Shown here: piece after piece, positions 1 through 11,725 of the stretch
Layout of the letters: each line of letters begins with the position of its first letter
How positions within the stretch are numbered: position 1 is the stretch's first letter
Assembly: GCF_000165425.1 (NCBI RefSeq)
Contig: NW_001799078.1
Location: forward strand, 409,057 to 473,056
Source: Paramecium tetraurelia
Taxonomy: Eukaryota > Ciliophora > Oligohymenophorea > Peniculida > Parameciidae
DNA length: 64,000 nucleotides
Direction of reading: 5' to 3'
The notes under the pieces: generated by a model
Databases searched by the model: none
Seen by the model: only the letters and a program-made list of their open reading frames with translations
Told to the model about the DNA's origin: nothing
Translations under genes and position numbers: made by a program

Positions 1-195
1 GACTTCAAATTTTTGAATACCTGGACCACATTCATTCTGCCAAAGTCTTCAAGAGTAAGTTCAATTCTTTCAATTTTGTCAAAGTTGCTCCATTCCTTAT
101 CAGAAAATGCATTCATAATTTTCTAATTAAATGGAGATTCTTACAATTGTCTCCAGTTTCCCAGAGTCTGCCTTCTTCCTATCCTCTTGTTGCAT
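1..195 (-). CDS. Unknown protein, N-terminal part only (gene cut by window edge)
   Basis: The gene begins at the ATG at 195 and runs off the left end. Reading minus, 17 codons are followed by a 22-nt GT...AG intron (about 123-144), and the frame then continues without TGA to base 1. The visible product starts MQQEDRKKADSGK and then has an acidic/hydrophobic stretch (around IERIELTLEDFGRM). Only about 58 residues are visible, too few to identify a family. It lies 72 bp downstream of the next minus-strand gene. The micro-intron is the first clear Paramecium-type signature in the window. Confidence 0.6.
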
Positions 196-267
196 TTTAA
201 TTATTAAAACTTTGTTATGCTTAACTTGTAAAAAAGAATGAAATATATAATAATATTAGATCAATAT

Positions 268-1087
268 TCATTTACTGATACATCAGATGCTACATAATTT
301 ATTGCTTAATACGTCTAATGAACTGGAAGAACTCTAAATCATCCTCTACTCTGTGGTTGCTTTGTTCTGACCATGGTGGCAACTTGATAGTTAAAGTATC
401 AGAATTGGACAAGTAGTTACGATCCTTGGTGACTGGCATTGGTGGGAACTTAATGCCAACAAAAGGTTTCTTGGCCAAAGCTAAATGAAATATCTGGAAA
501 TGCATTTACGATTGTAAACGTAAACATGCTTCTTGGTATTCTCAGAACTGCTAAGAGACTCTGTCTTTGGGGCAATATTTAAAACCACATCCGTCGAAGA
601 GTTCTGAACAGATTATGCTTCAGTGTCTCCCTCTAAAGATATAGCTTTGTCAACATAATTTGCTGAGTCAGTCGTTGCCTCCTATAGATTTTGAACTCTT
701 TATTATCTGTTGAATTATTACTGCTCTTAATCTTCGACCTTCTCGATCTACAAGGATTCCTACTACTGAAAACCATCTTTTTGGGCTTCAATTAAGCTTA
801 TTCAATACTTGCATCGATCGATTCCTCAACATAAACCATTGGAGTATCATCGCTCTTAAACACTACCAAACTAGCTTCAGCCTCCTAATTTTACTCTCCT
901 TAAAGGGTTTCAGCTGAGACATCATCCCTTCCAACATAAAAACTTTAATCCTCTTTTTCCGATTCGAAGATTGCTTTTCTAAATTAACTCATTTACCTTG
1001 TTCTTCTTCAATTAAGGATTTTGGTGAGCCTCTCAACATCTATGAAGCACCAAAGCAAATTAGCACTGTGAGAATTAGTGTCTTCAT
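268..1087 (-). CDS. Putative secretory-pathway protein of unknown function
   Basis: The start ATG at 1087 gives MKTLILTVLICFGASQ, a typical short signal peptide (one Lys, then a hydrophobic core). The remainder is polar, with a Gln/Ser-rich middle and a basic C-terminal part ending in RRIKQQIIK before the TGA at 268-270. Reading it requires four micro-introns: about 23 nt near 980-1000, 26 nt near 720-750, 29 nt near 480-510 and 19 nt near 275-293. The last one removes an in-frame extension and exposes the TGA. I recognise no catalytic motif or family. The exon joins are inferred from frame continuity, so exact splice sites are provisional. Confidence 0.55.
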
Positions 1088-1707
1088 GAATATATTATAT
1101 ATTAATAATTGAAAAACGATCAAAAATTTATAATTCAACTTCTCTAATGGCATGATCAAATACTCTCTCTACTCAGAATAACAATCCAGATGCTAAGATC
1201 AGCAGTTATATCATTGTAATGACTACTTATTGACTGATCTCACAGTATAACCTAAGATTTTATTCTTTTTCTCCACTTGGTTCTCATAATTAGAATTGTC
1301 ATTATGTTAAAGTTGCTTGTATTTAACAATCAATTTATATAAATCGATTTTCATTGAACACTGATTATGTTAGGCGTGTTTTTTCAGTTTATTAATTTTT
1401 ATACAAAAACGATATTGAATTTAAAAGCAACGTGTGTCTCTTAAGTTTTATTTTGAAATTTAGTAAAATAATAATTTAAAAACGAATTTGAGTTGGAGAA
1501 ATGATATTTTGTAAGATCACTCATTTTGAACCTAATAGTGCTTGAGGGTGATTATTGAGATGGTAGTAATTAAATGAATAAAATAAATGGATTTAATTAC
1601 TGTGTTAATCATTAATATTAGATTGCAGTTATTTCACAAAGTTGTTGTATTTAGCGAAGATAATTTATCGTTTTTTAATGCAATAAAATAATATAAATCT
1701 TTCTAGA
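1088..1707. other. AT-rich divergent intergenic region
   Basis: About 620 bp lie between the start of a minus-strand secretory-type gene and the start of the plus-strand bZIP gene, so it presumably holds both promoters. I see only AT-rich sequence with runs of A and T and no convincing ORF, repeat or RNA gene. Confidence 0.5.
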
Positions 1708-2521
1708 ATGAGCACTAGCTAACAAGAATTGTTTGAATATATGAGTGAAACCTTATAAACATCTGAAAAGGGATTATTAGAGATGCAAATATAACATCCA
1801 CAAAGTAAGCTAAATTGTCTAATATTTTTTAAGATTTCCAAAAGCTTGTTGAAAAGATGAAGCGCACAATGAGAAGAGAGAAGGCAAAACAAAGAAAAGC
1901 AAAAAGATGAACCTGAGATCGTGTCTAGTAGCAAGAAAATCAAAAGAAAGAAGGAAGACGAGGATCCCTTAAGAGAAAATGATAAGAAAACTATATAGAT
2001 GATACGTAATAGGATAAGTGCCTAAAACTCAAGGGACAGGAAAAAACAATATTTACATCAATTAGAAATCACAAGCACAAAAAGAAATGGACTACAACGC
2101 CGATCTCAGAAAACAATTAGAAGAACTTTAAGAGAAACATCAAAAATTGACAAACAAGAGCTCGAAAATAAGAGACCAACTATCAATTCTACAGCAATTA
2201 GGTCGTGGATCGAGATTAGGCAAAATAAGTCTCGCTCTCTTGACCCTTGTGTCAGTGTTTTCAGTAATCTCCTAAAAAGAAGCTCATCAAACAATAACAA
2301 CTCCTCTCGTTAAAATTGAAGAGATCTCAAGTGAAAGTGTATTGAGACCCTTAAACTACGAGAAATCATACTCCATTATAGATACTAATACATTTTTCGA
2401 AGAAGAGAAACTAGGAGTTGGAATTTCGGAGGAATCGGAGAATTGCTACAATTAATTGTTGCCCATCCCCCTTTATCGGTTGAATTCATAGATAGAATAC
2501 GCACTAGAGCAGCATAGTTGA
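1708..2521 (+). CDS. bZIP transcription factor with a hydrophobic, possibly membrane-spanning segment
   Basis: A DNA-binding basic region is clear at about 2000-2065: an N-R-x-S-A-x-x-S-R core followed by RKKQYLHQLE, the start of a leucine zipper. The zipper continues as DLRKQLEELQEKHQKL and an ILQQL stretch. It is followed by a 16-residue hydrophobic run (around ISLALLTLVSVFSVIS, about 2224-2271) and an acidic C-terminus ending at the TGA at 2519-2521. The order bZIP then hydrophobic segment resembles membrane-tethered ATF6/CREB3-type factors; that comparison is inference. One 29-nt intron lies near 1800-1830. The frame is intact only if one A is removed from each of two A5 runs (1901-1905 and 2079-2083). 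With that and the intron removed the length is exactly 261 codons (260 aa). Confidence 0.75.
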
Positions 2522-2596
2522 ATATCTGATTGACTTAATGTATATTTTTCTATCTTGTTCGAGTAATAATTTAAAAAAAATTAAAAATAAACCAAA

Positions 2597-4447
2597 TCAT
2601 ACCGATCTCTCCTTCGGGGGTTTGTACTTCAATCCTAATATCTTATACACATCCATTTCTTCCTCACATGGTATCACTTCGCCTTTCCACAACTTCTTAT
2701 TATGAGCACCTCTCTGAGTAGGGTAGAGTCCATGATCACTTAAAGTATATCCATTTTTCTGAGCCCACAATCTCATGCTTCTATTATAATGGTCAGAACC
2801 AGTGAAGTACAAAACTGCACAACCATACTGTTCCTTAGGATATAGTTTTAAATCAATCCTTCTATGCACAGCTTAATTCGATACTCTTCCTATTCCCATA
2901 TAAGTTTCGCAATCATGCTCAGTTCTTTTTGGCATTGTCAGATGATGAGTTAACAATTTCCCCTCCAATCGTGTGATCAAATTTAACAGGAAATCCTCAG
3001 TATTTTTACCATCACACCTTGTAATTAAAATATCCATATCTCCACATGTTTCTTTTTCTCTTCTATAAGATCCACAAGCAGTTGCCTTAAATAATCCTTA
3101 TACTCCACTTAAATCATCGATTTCTCTCTTTACTATCTCAAATATTAAAGTAGCTTCTTCTCTTGGAATCCTTTACTCTAAATCTTTCACTAATTGTAAT
3201 CCAACTTATTGATTTCTATTGAGTAAATGTAGATTCTTTTTCAAATCCTCCAGAGTCTTAATTCCTTTAAAATAGAATGTGGCAGCAGTGGTAGGTCCAA
3301 TACCCCAAACTCTCGTTAATTCGCTAATGGCAACATTTTTTTCTTATCCTTCCAATTTTTATACTTTAGTCAATTTACCTGTTTACATAATTTCAATTAT
3401 CTTCTTCTTAATTTTATCTCCTATTGTGGGCATATCCTTTAGATCCTCACTAGATTTGATTGGATATGGAAGTGCTTTTAAAAATCCAATAGCTTTCCTG
3501 TAAGCTATACATCTTCCTTTATCTTTTTCATTTGTGTATATTTTCAACAGTTTTTCCAACTCTTCAATAATCTCATTATTTTGACACTTTTAAGCAGCGC
3601 CAGCTTCACAAACAAAATATCCCTTTTTAGCTTCCCAAAATTACTATTTTCTTTTTAATCCTGGATTAAATTATTTGGTTTCCTTTAATTAAGCAGAAAG
3701 TATCGGTTATTCAACATTAACAACTGATTTTCCTAAATCCAATCCATCCAAAATATCAAATTTAACTTTTCTAGTCTCAGTTATCTGGCAATCATCATCA
3801 CCATAGAATTTCTCAGACTCAGGTATTTGTGGTTCTTCTTTTTTAAGAATAGATAGATCCTCCAATAAATACTCATAACCATCATCTACCTGATTATGGA
3901 AATTATCCAAATCATAATCATACTCATAGTCTAATATTTATTTATATTCCTTGAGAATATCCCTTCTAAATTCTTCCATCCTTTTCTCATACTTCATTCT
4001 TAACTCATTATCCTTGATATTGTAAATGTTTATGTCTCCATCATCTTACTCAACCACTTCTTCTCTCACTGGCACTGTCTTAGCCAAAGCTTCCACATAA
4101 ACTAGTTTTGTTTTGAATTCTGGCACTTCCTCTAAGACTGGCTGGAATACTACTTCAGGGAACAACTAAAACTTCTTCTGTTCTTGTAGTTTTTTATTTA
4201 ATAAGGATTAGGATACCCAATCTGGATTTAGGAACTAGTACCGATATTATTCAAAATCAAGATTAAATTTGGCAAATTATTTCTGACATAATTCTACTGT
4301 TGCATCAGAGCCAACAATCATTAGTGTATCTGGACCTAATTTCATTTGTCCTCCATTCGATTCAATCAAGTTTGTGAGTGTTCTTATCCTAGTATTTGTT
4401 AAATTGACTGTTGCCAAAGGGAACATAAAAGACATGTCTTTAAACAT
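2597..4447 (-). CDS. Family X DNA polymerase with N-terminal BRCT-like domain (pol lambda/mu type)
   Basis: A single uninterrupted frame of 616 aa runs from the ATG at 4447 (preceded in frame by a TGA) to the TGA at 2597. Residues 1 to about 87 look like a BRCT domain (ending NPDWVSQSLL). A long acidic linker follows, then helix-hairpin-helix motifs (around MPTIGDKIKKKI and WGIGPTTAATFY). The polymerase palm has GSYRREKETCGDMDILIT, with the two metal-binding Asp near residues 468-470, and the third Asp in RRIDLKLYP. The C-terminus carries FTGSDHYNRSMR and SDHGLYP. These are diagnostic of PolX gap-filling polymerases used in base excision and end-joining repair. End joining is heavily used by ciliates during genome rearrangement, so a role there is a reasonable inference, not shown here. 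No intron is present. Confidence 0.93.
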
Positions 4448-4541
4448 TTTTCAAAATGTCTTAAAATATTTATTTAAGATTGACTATTTAACAACAACAA
4501 TATTATTAAATATGTAACTTAATTATTGTTATTCATATTAA

Positions 4542-6502
4542 TCAAAATAAATCCAACAATTCTTCTCCTACTTATTTCCATTATTATTAAAAGTAATTCC
4601 CTTTATATTTATACCATTTTAAATTAGTCTTAGGATCAATCATTTCTTCAAAGAACATTGGAACATGCACTTAACTTGCTGCTGCCATTGCTTTTCTCCT
4701 TGCCCTCTGCTTCTCCTCTAACCTATGTTTCTCACTTGAAGCCAAATCAATCCAACCATTTTCAAATGCCAATTAATCTGGTCTCAACCTGCAATCTGTA
4801 CAAGGTAATTCCTAAGAAATTTAGACATGTCTTTATTACTTTTATCATATCAATTGTCAAATGATTTAATTACATGGCAAATTCAGTAAAATTATAATAC
4901 CAATCTGAATCCTATGGTAATTGATGTCTCTTCCACACAATTATTTCTCTTTAAGAATCATAAGCTATGAGACGATCATTCCAAAATCCTTTTAACTTAT
5001 ATTTCTCAATTCCATTTTTATCCTTTACGTACCCTCTCATCTCACACTCCGATTTCCCTGATTTTTCAATTAATTCCAACACTCCGTTATCACCAGTAGT
5101 CAGATTTACAAACTTCATTTATCCCATATGATCCAAAAATTATTAACCCCATAAAATGTTCTGAACTTTAGTTGTACACCTATTAAATTGGTAATGATCA
5201 TTTGATGATTTCAAAATGACATTAAATAATCCAACAGGATTCACTTAGAAACATAAGCCATTAAACTTTGTTTGGACATCTGTGTGAGCCCAGAATTAAA
5301 ATGCTTTAGATTCTGCATATCCTGCAGAAATAGGAGGATGATGAGATACCTATTCACTAATAAACCTACAATTTTGAGTTTGAATTTCATAGGTTTCTCC
5401 TAGAATAGGATTAAAAGGTTTCTTTGTTCTTCCAATATTTGCTGAATATGGTGAGACACCAAAACCCATGATATAACACATTCTTAAAGCACTATCTCCA
5501 GCGATTTTATCTGCTTCTTCCAATGAATCAGAGTATTCCATCTACTCAGCTAATCTTTATAACATTGACAATGGCTCATTCAAAATAACTATTTTTTATT
5601 CTAAAGACATTACTTGGCACTGAAAATCTACCTAGATCCTTTCCAATCAATTCCTTACACAAATACCACACATTTATTTTTTCATTTGGGTCCTTCCTAT
5701 AAGGTAATCGATCTCGTTTAGGACTATTAGCAAATTTAATTTTCTGAAAAGCAGGATTATTAATGAGATTCGACTAAAAACTAATATAACAAATTCTTCA
5801 AGTACATATTTAATAGGTTAATGTTCTCTAATTAGCTATGTAATCTCAGTTATACTCATCAAAGAGGATTGACCATGTTGTGGTTGATGTTAATAATTCA
5901 ATTGTTCTTCTCGCATTACTGATTATGCTGAATTTTAATGGATAAAACTCTCATACACAGTTCCATTCTCCACATTTTATAGCTTTTATTTCTCCTCTTC
6001 AACAATTTGAGCACACAAGGTGATCTTCGTTTTTAGATTTTTCCCTATGCTTTCTAATCTATCAGCCATCTCCTTAATTTGTGAGTTCTTCTCCAACTTA
6101 GGAATCAACATACTCAATGTTTCATCGACTACAATAATTCTCTATCATACATATAGCTCCAGTCTACCAAACATCAGTAAGCAATTCTTGTATCTTTTAC
6201 TCAAACCTTATTTCATTTTATCGACTCAAACACTTGTCTTAAGCAGATTTCAATGCATTTATCCAATCTATCTTCTCATTGATATTGTTTGCTCTCAAAT
6301 GGATTTCAGTTGTTCCAGTATTGATTATTATTCTTAAAGGATCTTCTGGTACTAAAATCAGAGCGGAAACCTTCAAATGCACCTACCCTTTAATCTACCC
6401 TCCTTGAGAATCACAATAGAGAAGAACATCTTCGTTTAGAATGAAGTATCGATCTTGCCACCTTGAAAAAAGGTTCGTCCACTTTTTTAAATATCCTTCC
6501 AT
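4542..6502 (-). CDS. Oxysterol-binding protein related protein (ORP) with PH domain
   Basis: The N-terminus (start 6502) is a PH domain: GYLKKWTNLFSRWQDRYFIL, then LYCDSQGG and a helix around INEKIDWINALKSA. The central and C-terminal parts form an ORD lipid-transfer domain with the family signature EQVSHHPP, preceded by NPILGETYE and followed by the conserved end LPCTDCRLRPDQLAFENG and SSEKHRLEEKQRARRK. PMFFEEM then leads to the TGA at 4542-4544. Such proteins exchange sterols and phosphoinositides between membranes at contact sites, with the PH domain targeting one membrane. Several micro-introns are needed; one removes the TGA after IENYCSR at about residue 140. The standard-code fragment at 5350-5541 is one exon piece. 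Confidence 0.92.
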
Positions 6503-6615
6503 TTTTAATAATTAAAATTTAATATAATAGCATTAATTCTTAGTTTTTCACTAATCTGACTATAAGATGGAATAAAAGAAGACAATAATGTTATCTGATA
6601 ATTTGTTAATCTTAA

Positions 6616-8702
6616 TCATAATTTAGCATGTGGAGATGCTGTTCTGATTGTCTTAATGGTCTTAAATACTTATTCATGGAATTCTGGCTCATTTAATGGA
6701 TTGAGGTCCTTAGCCCCAATGATATAATTTCTCATATGGATTACCCTAAGAATCTCCAATAGCTGATCTTACACTGTTATCATCATATGCAATAGCCTAT
6801 AAAATAGAGATAATAAGTATACCTCAACTAAACCCAAAGCATTGTCTTTTAAATTTGAAATAAGTTCATCTCTGGTTTCTCTGATCCAAACAAATTGAGG
6901 ACCGGATAAGACTCCATACTCAAACAACTATCCTTATTATTCCAAGATCTTATTGAGACCATACAATAAGCATAATTGAGTGAGGGCAGTCTTAATATTT
7001 GGATCAGTCAAAGTATTGACTTCTTCAAGGAAGGTCCTATAAGTCCAATAATTGGATTGTGTGTGAGCAATTTCTTATAAGAGAATGCCTAAGTGCTTGT
7101 CTGTGGATTCCTTAAATGTTAATCCCTTATCACCCATAAGAGTTTGTAACTTTTATCCTGCATTGGCAACATTGAAAGCAACATTGTATCTTAAAGCAGC
7201 CAAGACTTTATTGAGATCTCTGGTGCACTCTTTGGAGACCAATGGTTACTTGAGTTCAGTCAAATAGTTGAAAATGTCTTCCAAATAATCACAAGTGGTG
7301 TTGGGAGCCTTTCCTGATTACATGGCTAATAATTGAAAATATTGTGATACCTTTGTTGAGATACATCAACAAGACCTTACCCACAGACAAAGATAACACT
7401 GTATTATCACCTTCAGCAACAACACAAGGACTCATCTCAGTAATAAGAGGTGGGATACCAGAGTAGTAGGAATAACCATGTCCACCAGCACATTGTCTAA
7501 CCTTTTCTAAGGCAAAGAAGCAATTCCATGTATAATATGCTTTAGAAGCACTTAAGACAACATGAACTTCCTAAGATGAATTTAAGATATACCATCATTT
7601 TAGAGAAATCATTCTTTTATTTGATTCTAGCAACATTGTCATGTGCCATAGCAAAGACCTTCTTACTTCCTAACATGCATCCATACATTTCAGCAATCAA
7701 TGGAATCAATTTATGTTATTGAAGTTGATAATCAAAGATGGGAATTTCTTATCCTAAGGAATCTTTGAATTGTTTTCTTTGTAATGAATATCTAATAACA
7801 ATAGTGAGACCAATTCCTAGACATTTCCATACTGAATCCAAGAAATGTTATCTCATCAATTACATGGTGGCATGCCATACTTTGTCATCTCCAGTTTTAG
7901 TGAATTGTCCATCATCTGAGACATTCACATATTTGCTTAACATATTGACTTTGGGAATTCTAACATTATCGAATCTCAAATATCCATTATCTTTTGCATT
8001 GTATCCAAACTTAGCACCAATATCACCTACCAAAATGCCTGGAAGTGTTTGATGAGTTTTCACATCTCTGATTTGGACAACAAAATTCTATACTCCGCAT
8101 CTCTTACCGTCTATGTACAATTAGGCTTAAGTTACGACATGAGTAGCTGTTATGCCCATGTCACTTCCCCACCATTTTGTGGCTTTCAATGAGGGAGTGT
8201 TGATAATGAAAGATTTTGTTTATTTATCATATGTGGCTGTTGTTTCGATTCTATTTATATCTGAACCATGTGCTAATTCTGTCTATGAATAACAACCCAG
8301 GATCTCCCATCTCGATGCTGGCTCATAAAATAGCTTCACTTATTCATCTGTGCCCAAATTCATTATTGTGGGCATGAACATTTCATAATTCAATGATGAC
8401 ACCAACTATTCAACATAATGTCATTATCTTACTGCCTCTGGATAGATCAAGGTTGCGAACTCTTTGATATCACGCAAATCGGCCACTTCTAATAGCTTCT
8501 TCATTTTCTTTGCGTATAGTTCATATGTCTCCGCTCTTCCAATTCCAATGTCTTTAGGATTATTACGAAGAAGGGGATCGGAACTGCATAGCTTCTAAAA
8601 TGCCATGAATCTCTTGAATCTCTCTTCTCCTTCCCAAATGAAGTGGGACAGTTTATTTACATCAAATGATATTTTCTTGCGTGCTATCTCAAGTGCTGAC
8701 AT
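6616..8702 (-). CDS. Peroxisomal acyl-CoA oxidase
   Basis: The product (about 661 aa) starts MSALEIARKKISFDV. It has the acyl-CoA oxidase core YSQTELAHGSD, the FAD-binding TATYDKQTKSF region, KWWGSDMG, the GILVGDIGAKFGYNAKDNGYL block and CAGGHGYSYYSGIPPLI. It catalyses the first, H2O2-generating step of peroxisomal beta-oxidation. The last residues before the TGA at 6616 are AKL, a canonical type-1 peroxisomal targeting signal. Four introns (27, 22, 25 and 26 nt) fit. After removing them one extra base remains: the conserved block YEKLYHW-AKDLNPLNEP is in frame only if one G is removed from a G4 run (C4 on plus at 6714-6717). This is either a sequencing error or an inactivating frameshift about 35 codons before the end, which would also remove the targeting signal. 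Confidence 0.92.
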
Positions 8703-9351
8703 ATTAATATTTTAATTAATGAATGAACATATCGTTTAAGTTTTCCACAAAGAACTCCTTGATACCAACGACCCCGAATAAATCGCTTATTTTATTGAAA
8801 AGCTCTCCGTTTTTTTTGTCCATGGAGATTGTATAGATTAAGATGCCTTTGAGTAACATTCCTCATTATTTAACTAGTTATTTGGCTGAAAATAATATAT
8901 TGGCTTTATTCTATGAAAAAATTTTCAACTTGACAACTCGGCAAATGTGCTCCATCAATTTTAAATTATCCTTCATTATGTATTTATCTCTCCATTATTT
9001 AGTTAAAATGTTAAAAAACCACTCAACATCACTTACTTAATTAGTCACCCAGTCCTGAATGACTTCATAAATTATAAATACGATTTTTCTAACCATGAAA
9101 TGGTTGATTATTATGTTAATTTTTTAAAATCCATAGCCATTAGAATTGATAGAGAAAACTTCTTTCTCCATTTTAACTTACGCTATTCCACTTTTCCTTT
9201 GCTTTGGTAAGCATAGAAATTTATCAATTACCCAGATACCCTAGTAAGCAGCACTGTTAAAGTCATTATCCTTAGTTTATCTAAATGTATCTCTCTATAA
9301 TAATTTAGTATTCGATATACCTTAGGATGGAGTAGCACTAACTTAGTCCAT
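8689..9351 (-). CDS. Unknown ciliate protein, interrupted by an in-frame TGA
   Basis: From the ATG at 9351 (MDQVSATPSQ) one frame stays open to a TGA at 8863-8865 (162 aa). It continues in the same frame for 57 more sense codons (GILIYTISMDKK, LFGVVGIKEFFVENL) to a TGA at 8689-8691, which overlaps the first codons of the acyl-CoA oxidase gene. The downstream part looks coding (amphipathic, few low-complexity runs). A GT...AG segment of 28 nt covers the TGA, but its removal would change frame. Options are a genuine stop at 8863, an unrecognised intron, or a sequence error. I recognise no family. The gene is divergent from the next plus-strand gene, 91 bp away. Confidence 0.5.
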
Positions 9352-9442
9352 TATAAAATAGGAAAATAAATCCATTAAAAAATTCAAAAACTACCTTACA
9401 CTAAGTCCATTCTGTCTAGCATACCAAAAATATGTTCACTAA

Positions 9443-10816
9443 ATGAAATGCCTACTGCCAAATCTTGCTTAAGTCAAATCCCAGGACTAATTAGAAGATT
9501 TGATCATGTTCTTTAGCGATTTCCTTTAGTAATGTCCTTTTCTTATTCCTCTTTTTGAATAAATAATGCTTGATCAATTAATCCTACCAATCTTGGACTA
9601 TTTGTTATTAAACAAATTATCTGATTTTAGAACTGAATTTAAGTTAGGATTTTACCTTATACATCAAATCATCTCGAAATTGCCTGTTAATGAAATACTA
9701 AAATATTTTTCATAAGATATGATTCCAAAGGATACTGGTAATAGACTAAAATATAATTACATTCCATCAGCAACTTGGGTTTATGAAACAGAGAATTACC
9801 CATTTTAATTTGAATAAACCTATTTCAAAAAAGCAAATAATCAAAACGAAATTGGTGTTATTGAGAATTAACCAGAAAACAATCTCATAAATAATTATTA
9901 CAAATTGTAGATGCTACAACTTTTAAAAGTATGTTATTATCACTACTATTTAAGCCTCGAGATAATAGTATATTATTACTCTAATTGGCCATTTGGCATA
10001 TAATCAAGAATCATTAATAACCATGGCCTGTGAATCACATTATTTAAGTATCAGTTTACATCTTACTTAGTTAATATCAAAACCCTAGAATCAAATAAAG
10101 TATACAAAAAAAATAATTGATTTAATTATTTAATTCTACTTAAATGAAGATACTAATAAACTGAAAGATATTTATTTGGAATATGAAAATTATATAAAAT
10201 AATTGATAGCTAATATTAAAAGTGGTAAAGCTTAGTTATCAGAAGCTTTAATAATAAATTGGGGGATTATAGAAGATTTTGATTGGAATCTCTTCAAGAA
10301 ATCTTAGACTACCATTTCAAATGATGATTTTCAAAATTGGGAACGCGAGAATGAACTATCCCAATTTAAATTAGTTTACACTTATTTGCTTTTGAAATTT
10401 TTGGTTATGAATAACTAAAAAGAACCATCTAAGACCAAAATTATACTGAATTAAGAGATATCTCATTTAACAGATGATTAATATTTTAAAATTGACAAAA
10501 AAAGAACAGTAAAATTTTGTATTATCCTTAGTATTTGATTATAAGCATCGAGAAAGGTTATGTATTTTAAACTATCCCATGCTCCAATCCAAATAGAGGC
10601 GTTGTTACTTTTATATACCCACTTGCGGGTTTAATATGCACTTAAGAAGCAGATTACTTGAAATTTGAATAGAATTAGTTGGCAATAAATTAAGCTAAGC
10701 CAAACAAAATTGAAATGTCTAACAATCTTATCGATGAAATAATATCAAAAATAAATGATTCAAAAATAGAACTAGAAAAGATCACTCTTGACAAATTAGA
10801 ATAATTAATTAAATGA
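9443..10816 (+). CDS. Unknown predominantly helical protein (443 aa)
   Basis: The frame from the ATG at 9443 reads to the TGA at 10814-10816 after removing two introns: 19 nt starting about 10032 (GTGAATC...TTTAAG) and 23 nt starting about 10509 (GTAAAAT...CCTTAG). The result is exactly 444 codons. The product is rich in Leu/Ile/Tyr helices (for example DQLILPILDYLLLNKL, ELVYTYLLLKFLV-like runs) with no transmembrane-type segment, and a less helical C-terminal stretch (GVVTFIYPLAGLICTQEADYL). I do not recognise the family. An alternative ATG at 9448 in another frame gives only a short ORF and is less likely. Confidence 0.6.
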
Positions 10817-11227
10817 ATAAAATTTAATTTCTACATTTTTATGTATAAAGATAAACAAATATAGAAAATACTAAATGTAAAAAAGATACTTCATTTATTA
10901 TTTACTTAATATTGGTAATAGGATTTAATAGATAATAAAACAAAAATTTGAAACAATAAATATTATAAAATAAACTCACTAACAAGGTTCTTAAAGATTT
11001 TTATATTCTAATCCATAATTACCTTCTGTTTAGAGTGATTATTATTACATTTATACTTAAGTAATTAATGGAAAAAAATCTTAGTTTTCATATATACTGA
11101 TAACACTCAAAAACACATTAGAATAAATTTATAAAAATAAACTCGCAAAATTTATAATTCATGAAAAACTAAGATCAGCGTCTCAATTAATTACAATATT
11201 TTAATTATTGGAATAATAGAAATAGTA
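10817..11227. other. AT-rich convergent intergenic region
   Basis: About 410 bp lie between two gene 3' ends. The sequence is very AT-rich with A and T tracts. I see no ORF, structured RNA or repeat that I can support. Confidence 0.45.
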
Positions 11228-11704
11228 TCAAAAATAGTTAATACATGAATATCTTTATGAAATATATTTATTGATATTGAAGAGCTTATGAGTTGTTTGG
11301 GGACTTTAAATTGAGGGCTGGCTTAAATTAATTATGCTGCATTTATATTTCCTTCTTTTTAATGGCCCTGATGACTTTGTATTGGCTTTATGAACAACAT
11401 CTTGTAATGGAGGATATCTCAATACAGGATAACTTGTTAGATTCATTGGAGATTAGAAACATGAACTAAGTGTATTTTAGAATGCGGTTTGAGTAGTTTA
11501 GGTGCTTATTTATGTTGATTTACTATTTTAGGTAGGTTGGACAGAAGAAGAAGAACATTTCATAATTTTTGAATCCAGAATGGCCTTAACTCTATGGCTC
11601 TTGCTCTCAACATGTCTTTTCTCGATCCTTGGTAGGTTGCCAGGTATTAAACTATCTAGATATTCTTGTTCTTCAATGTCCCATCCTAAATATTTCTTAT
11701 TCAT
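11228..11704 (-). CDS. Unknown small Ser/Thr/Gln-rich protein
   Basis: A single frame of 158 aa runs from the ATG at 11704 to the TGA at 11228-11230. It begins MNKKYLGWDIEEQEYLDSLIPG, followed by a basic patch, a Ser run and a Gln/Thr-rich linker (SVQPTQNSKSTQISTQTTQ), and later a basic cluster KRRKYKC. Composition suggests a disordered protein. It starts only about 21 bp downstream of the stop of the Dicer-like gene on the same strand. It could be an additional exon of that gene only if the TGA at 11726 were spliced out, for which I see no intron. Function is unknown. Confidence 0.5.
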
Positions 11705-11725
11705 ATAATTAGTTTAATAATTATA

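Noticed and set aside
7738-8052. 104-aa plus-strand ORF
   Set aside because: Antisense to conserved acyl-CoA oxidase codons; no independent protein-like pattern.
8843-9040. 65-aa plus-strand ORF (standard code)
   Set aside because: It is antisense to the minus-strand unknown gene whose frame extends over 160 codons.
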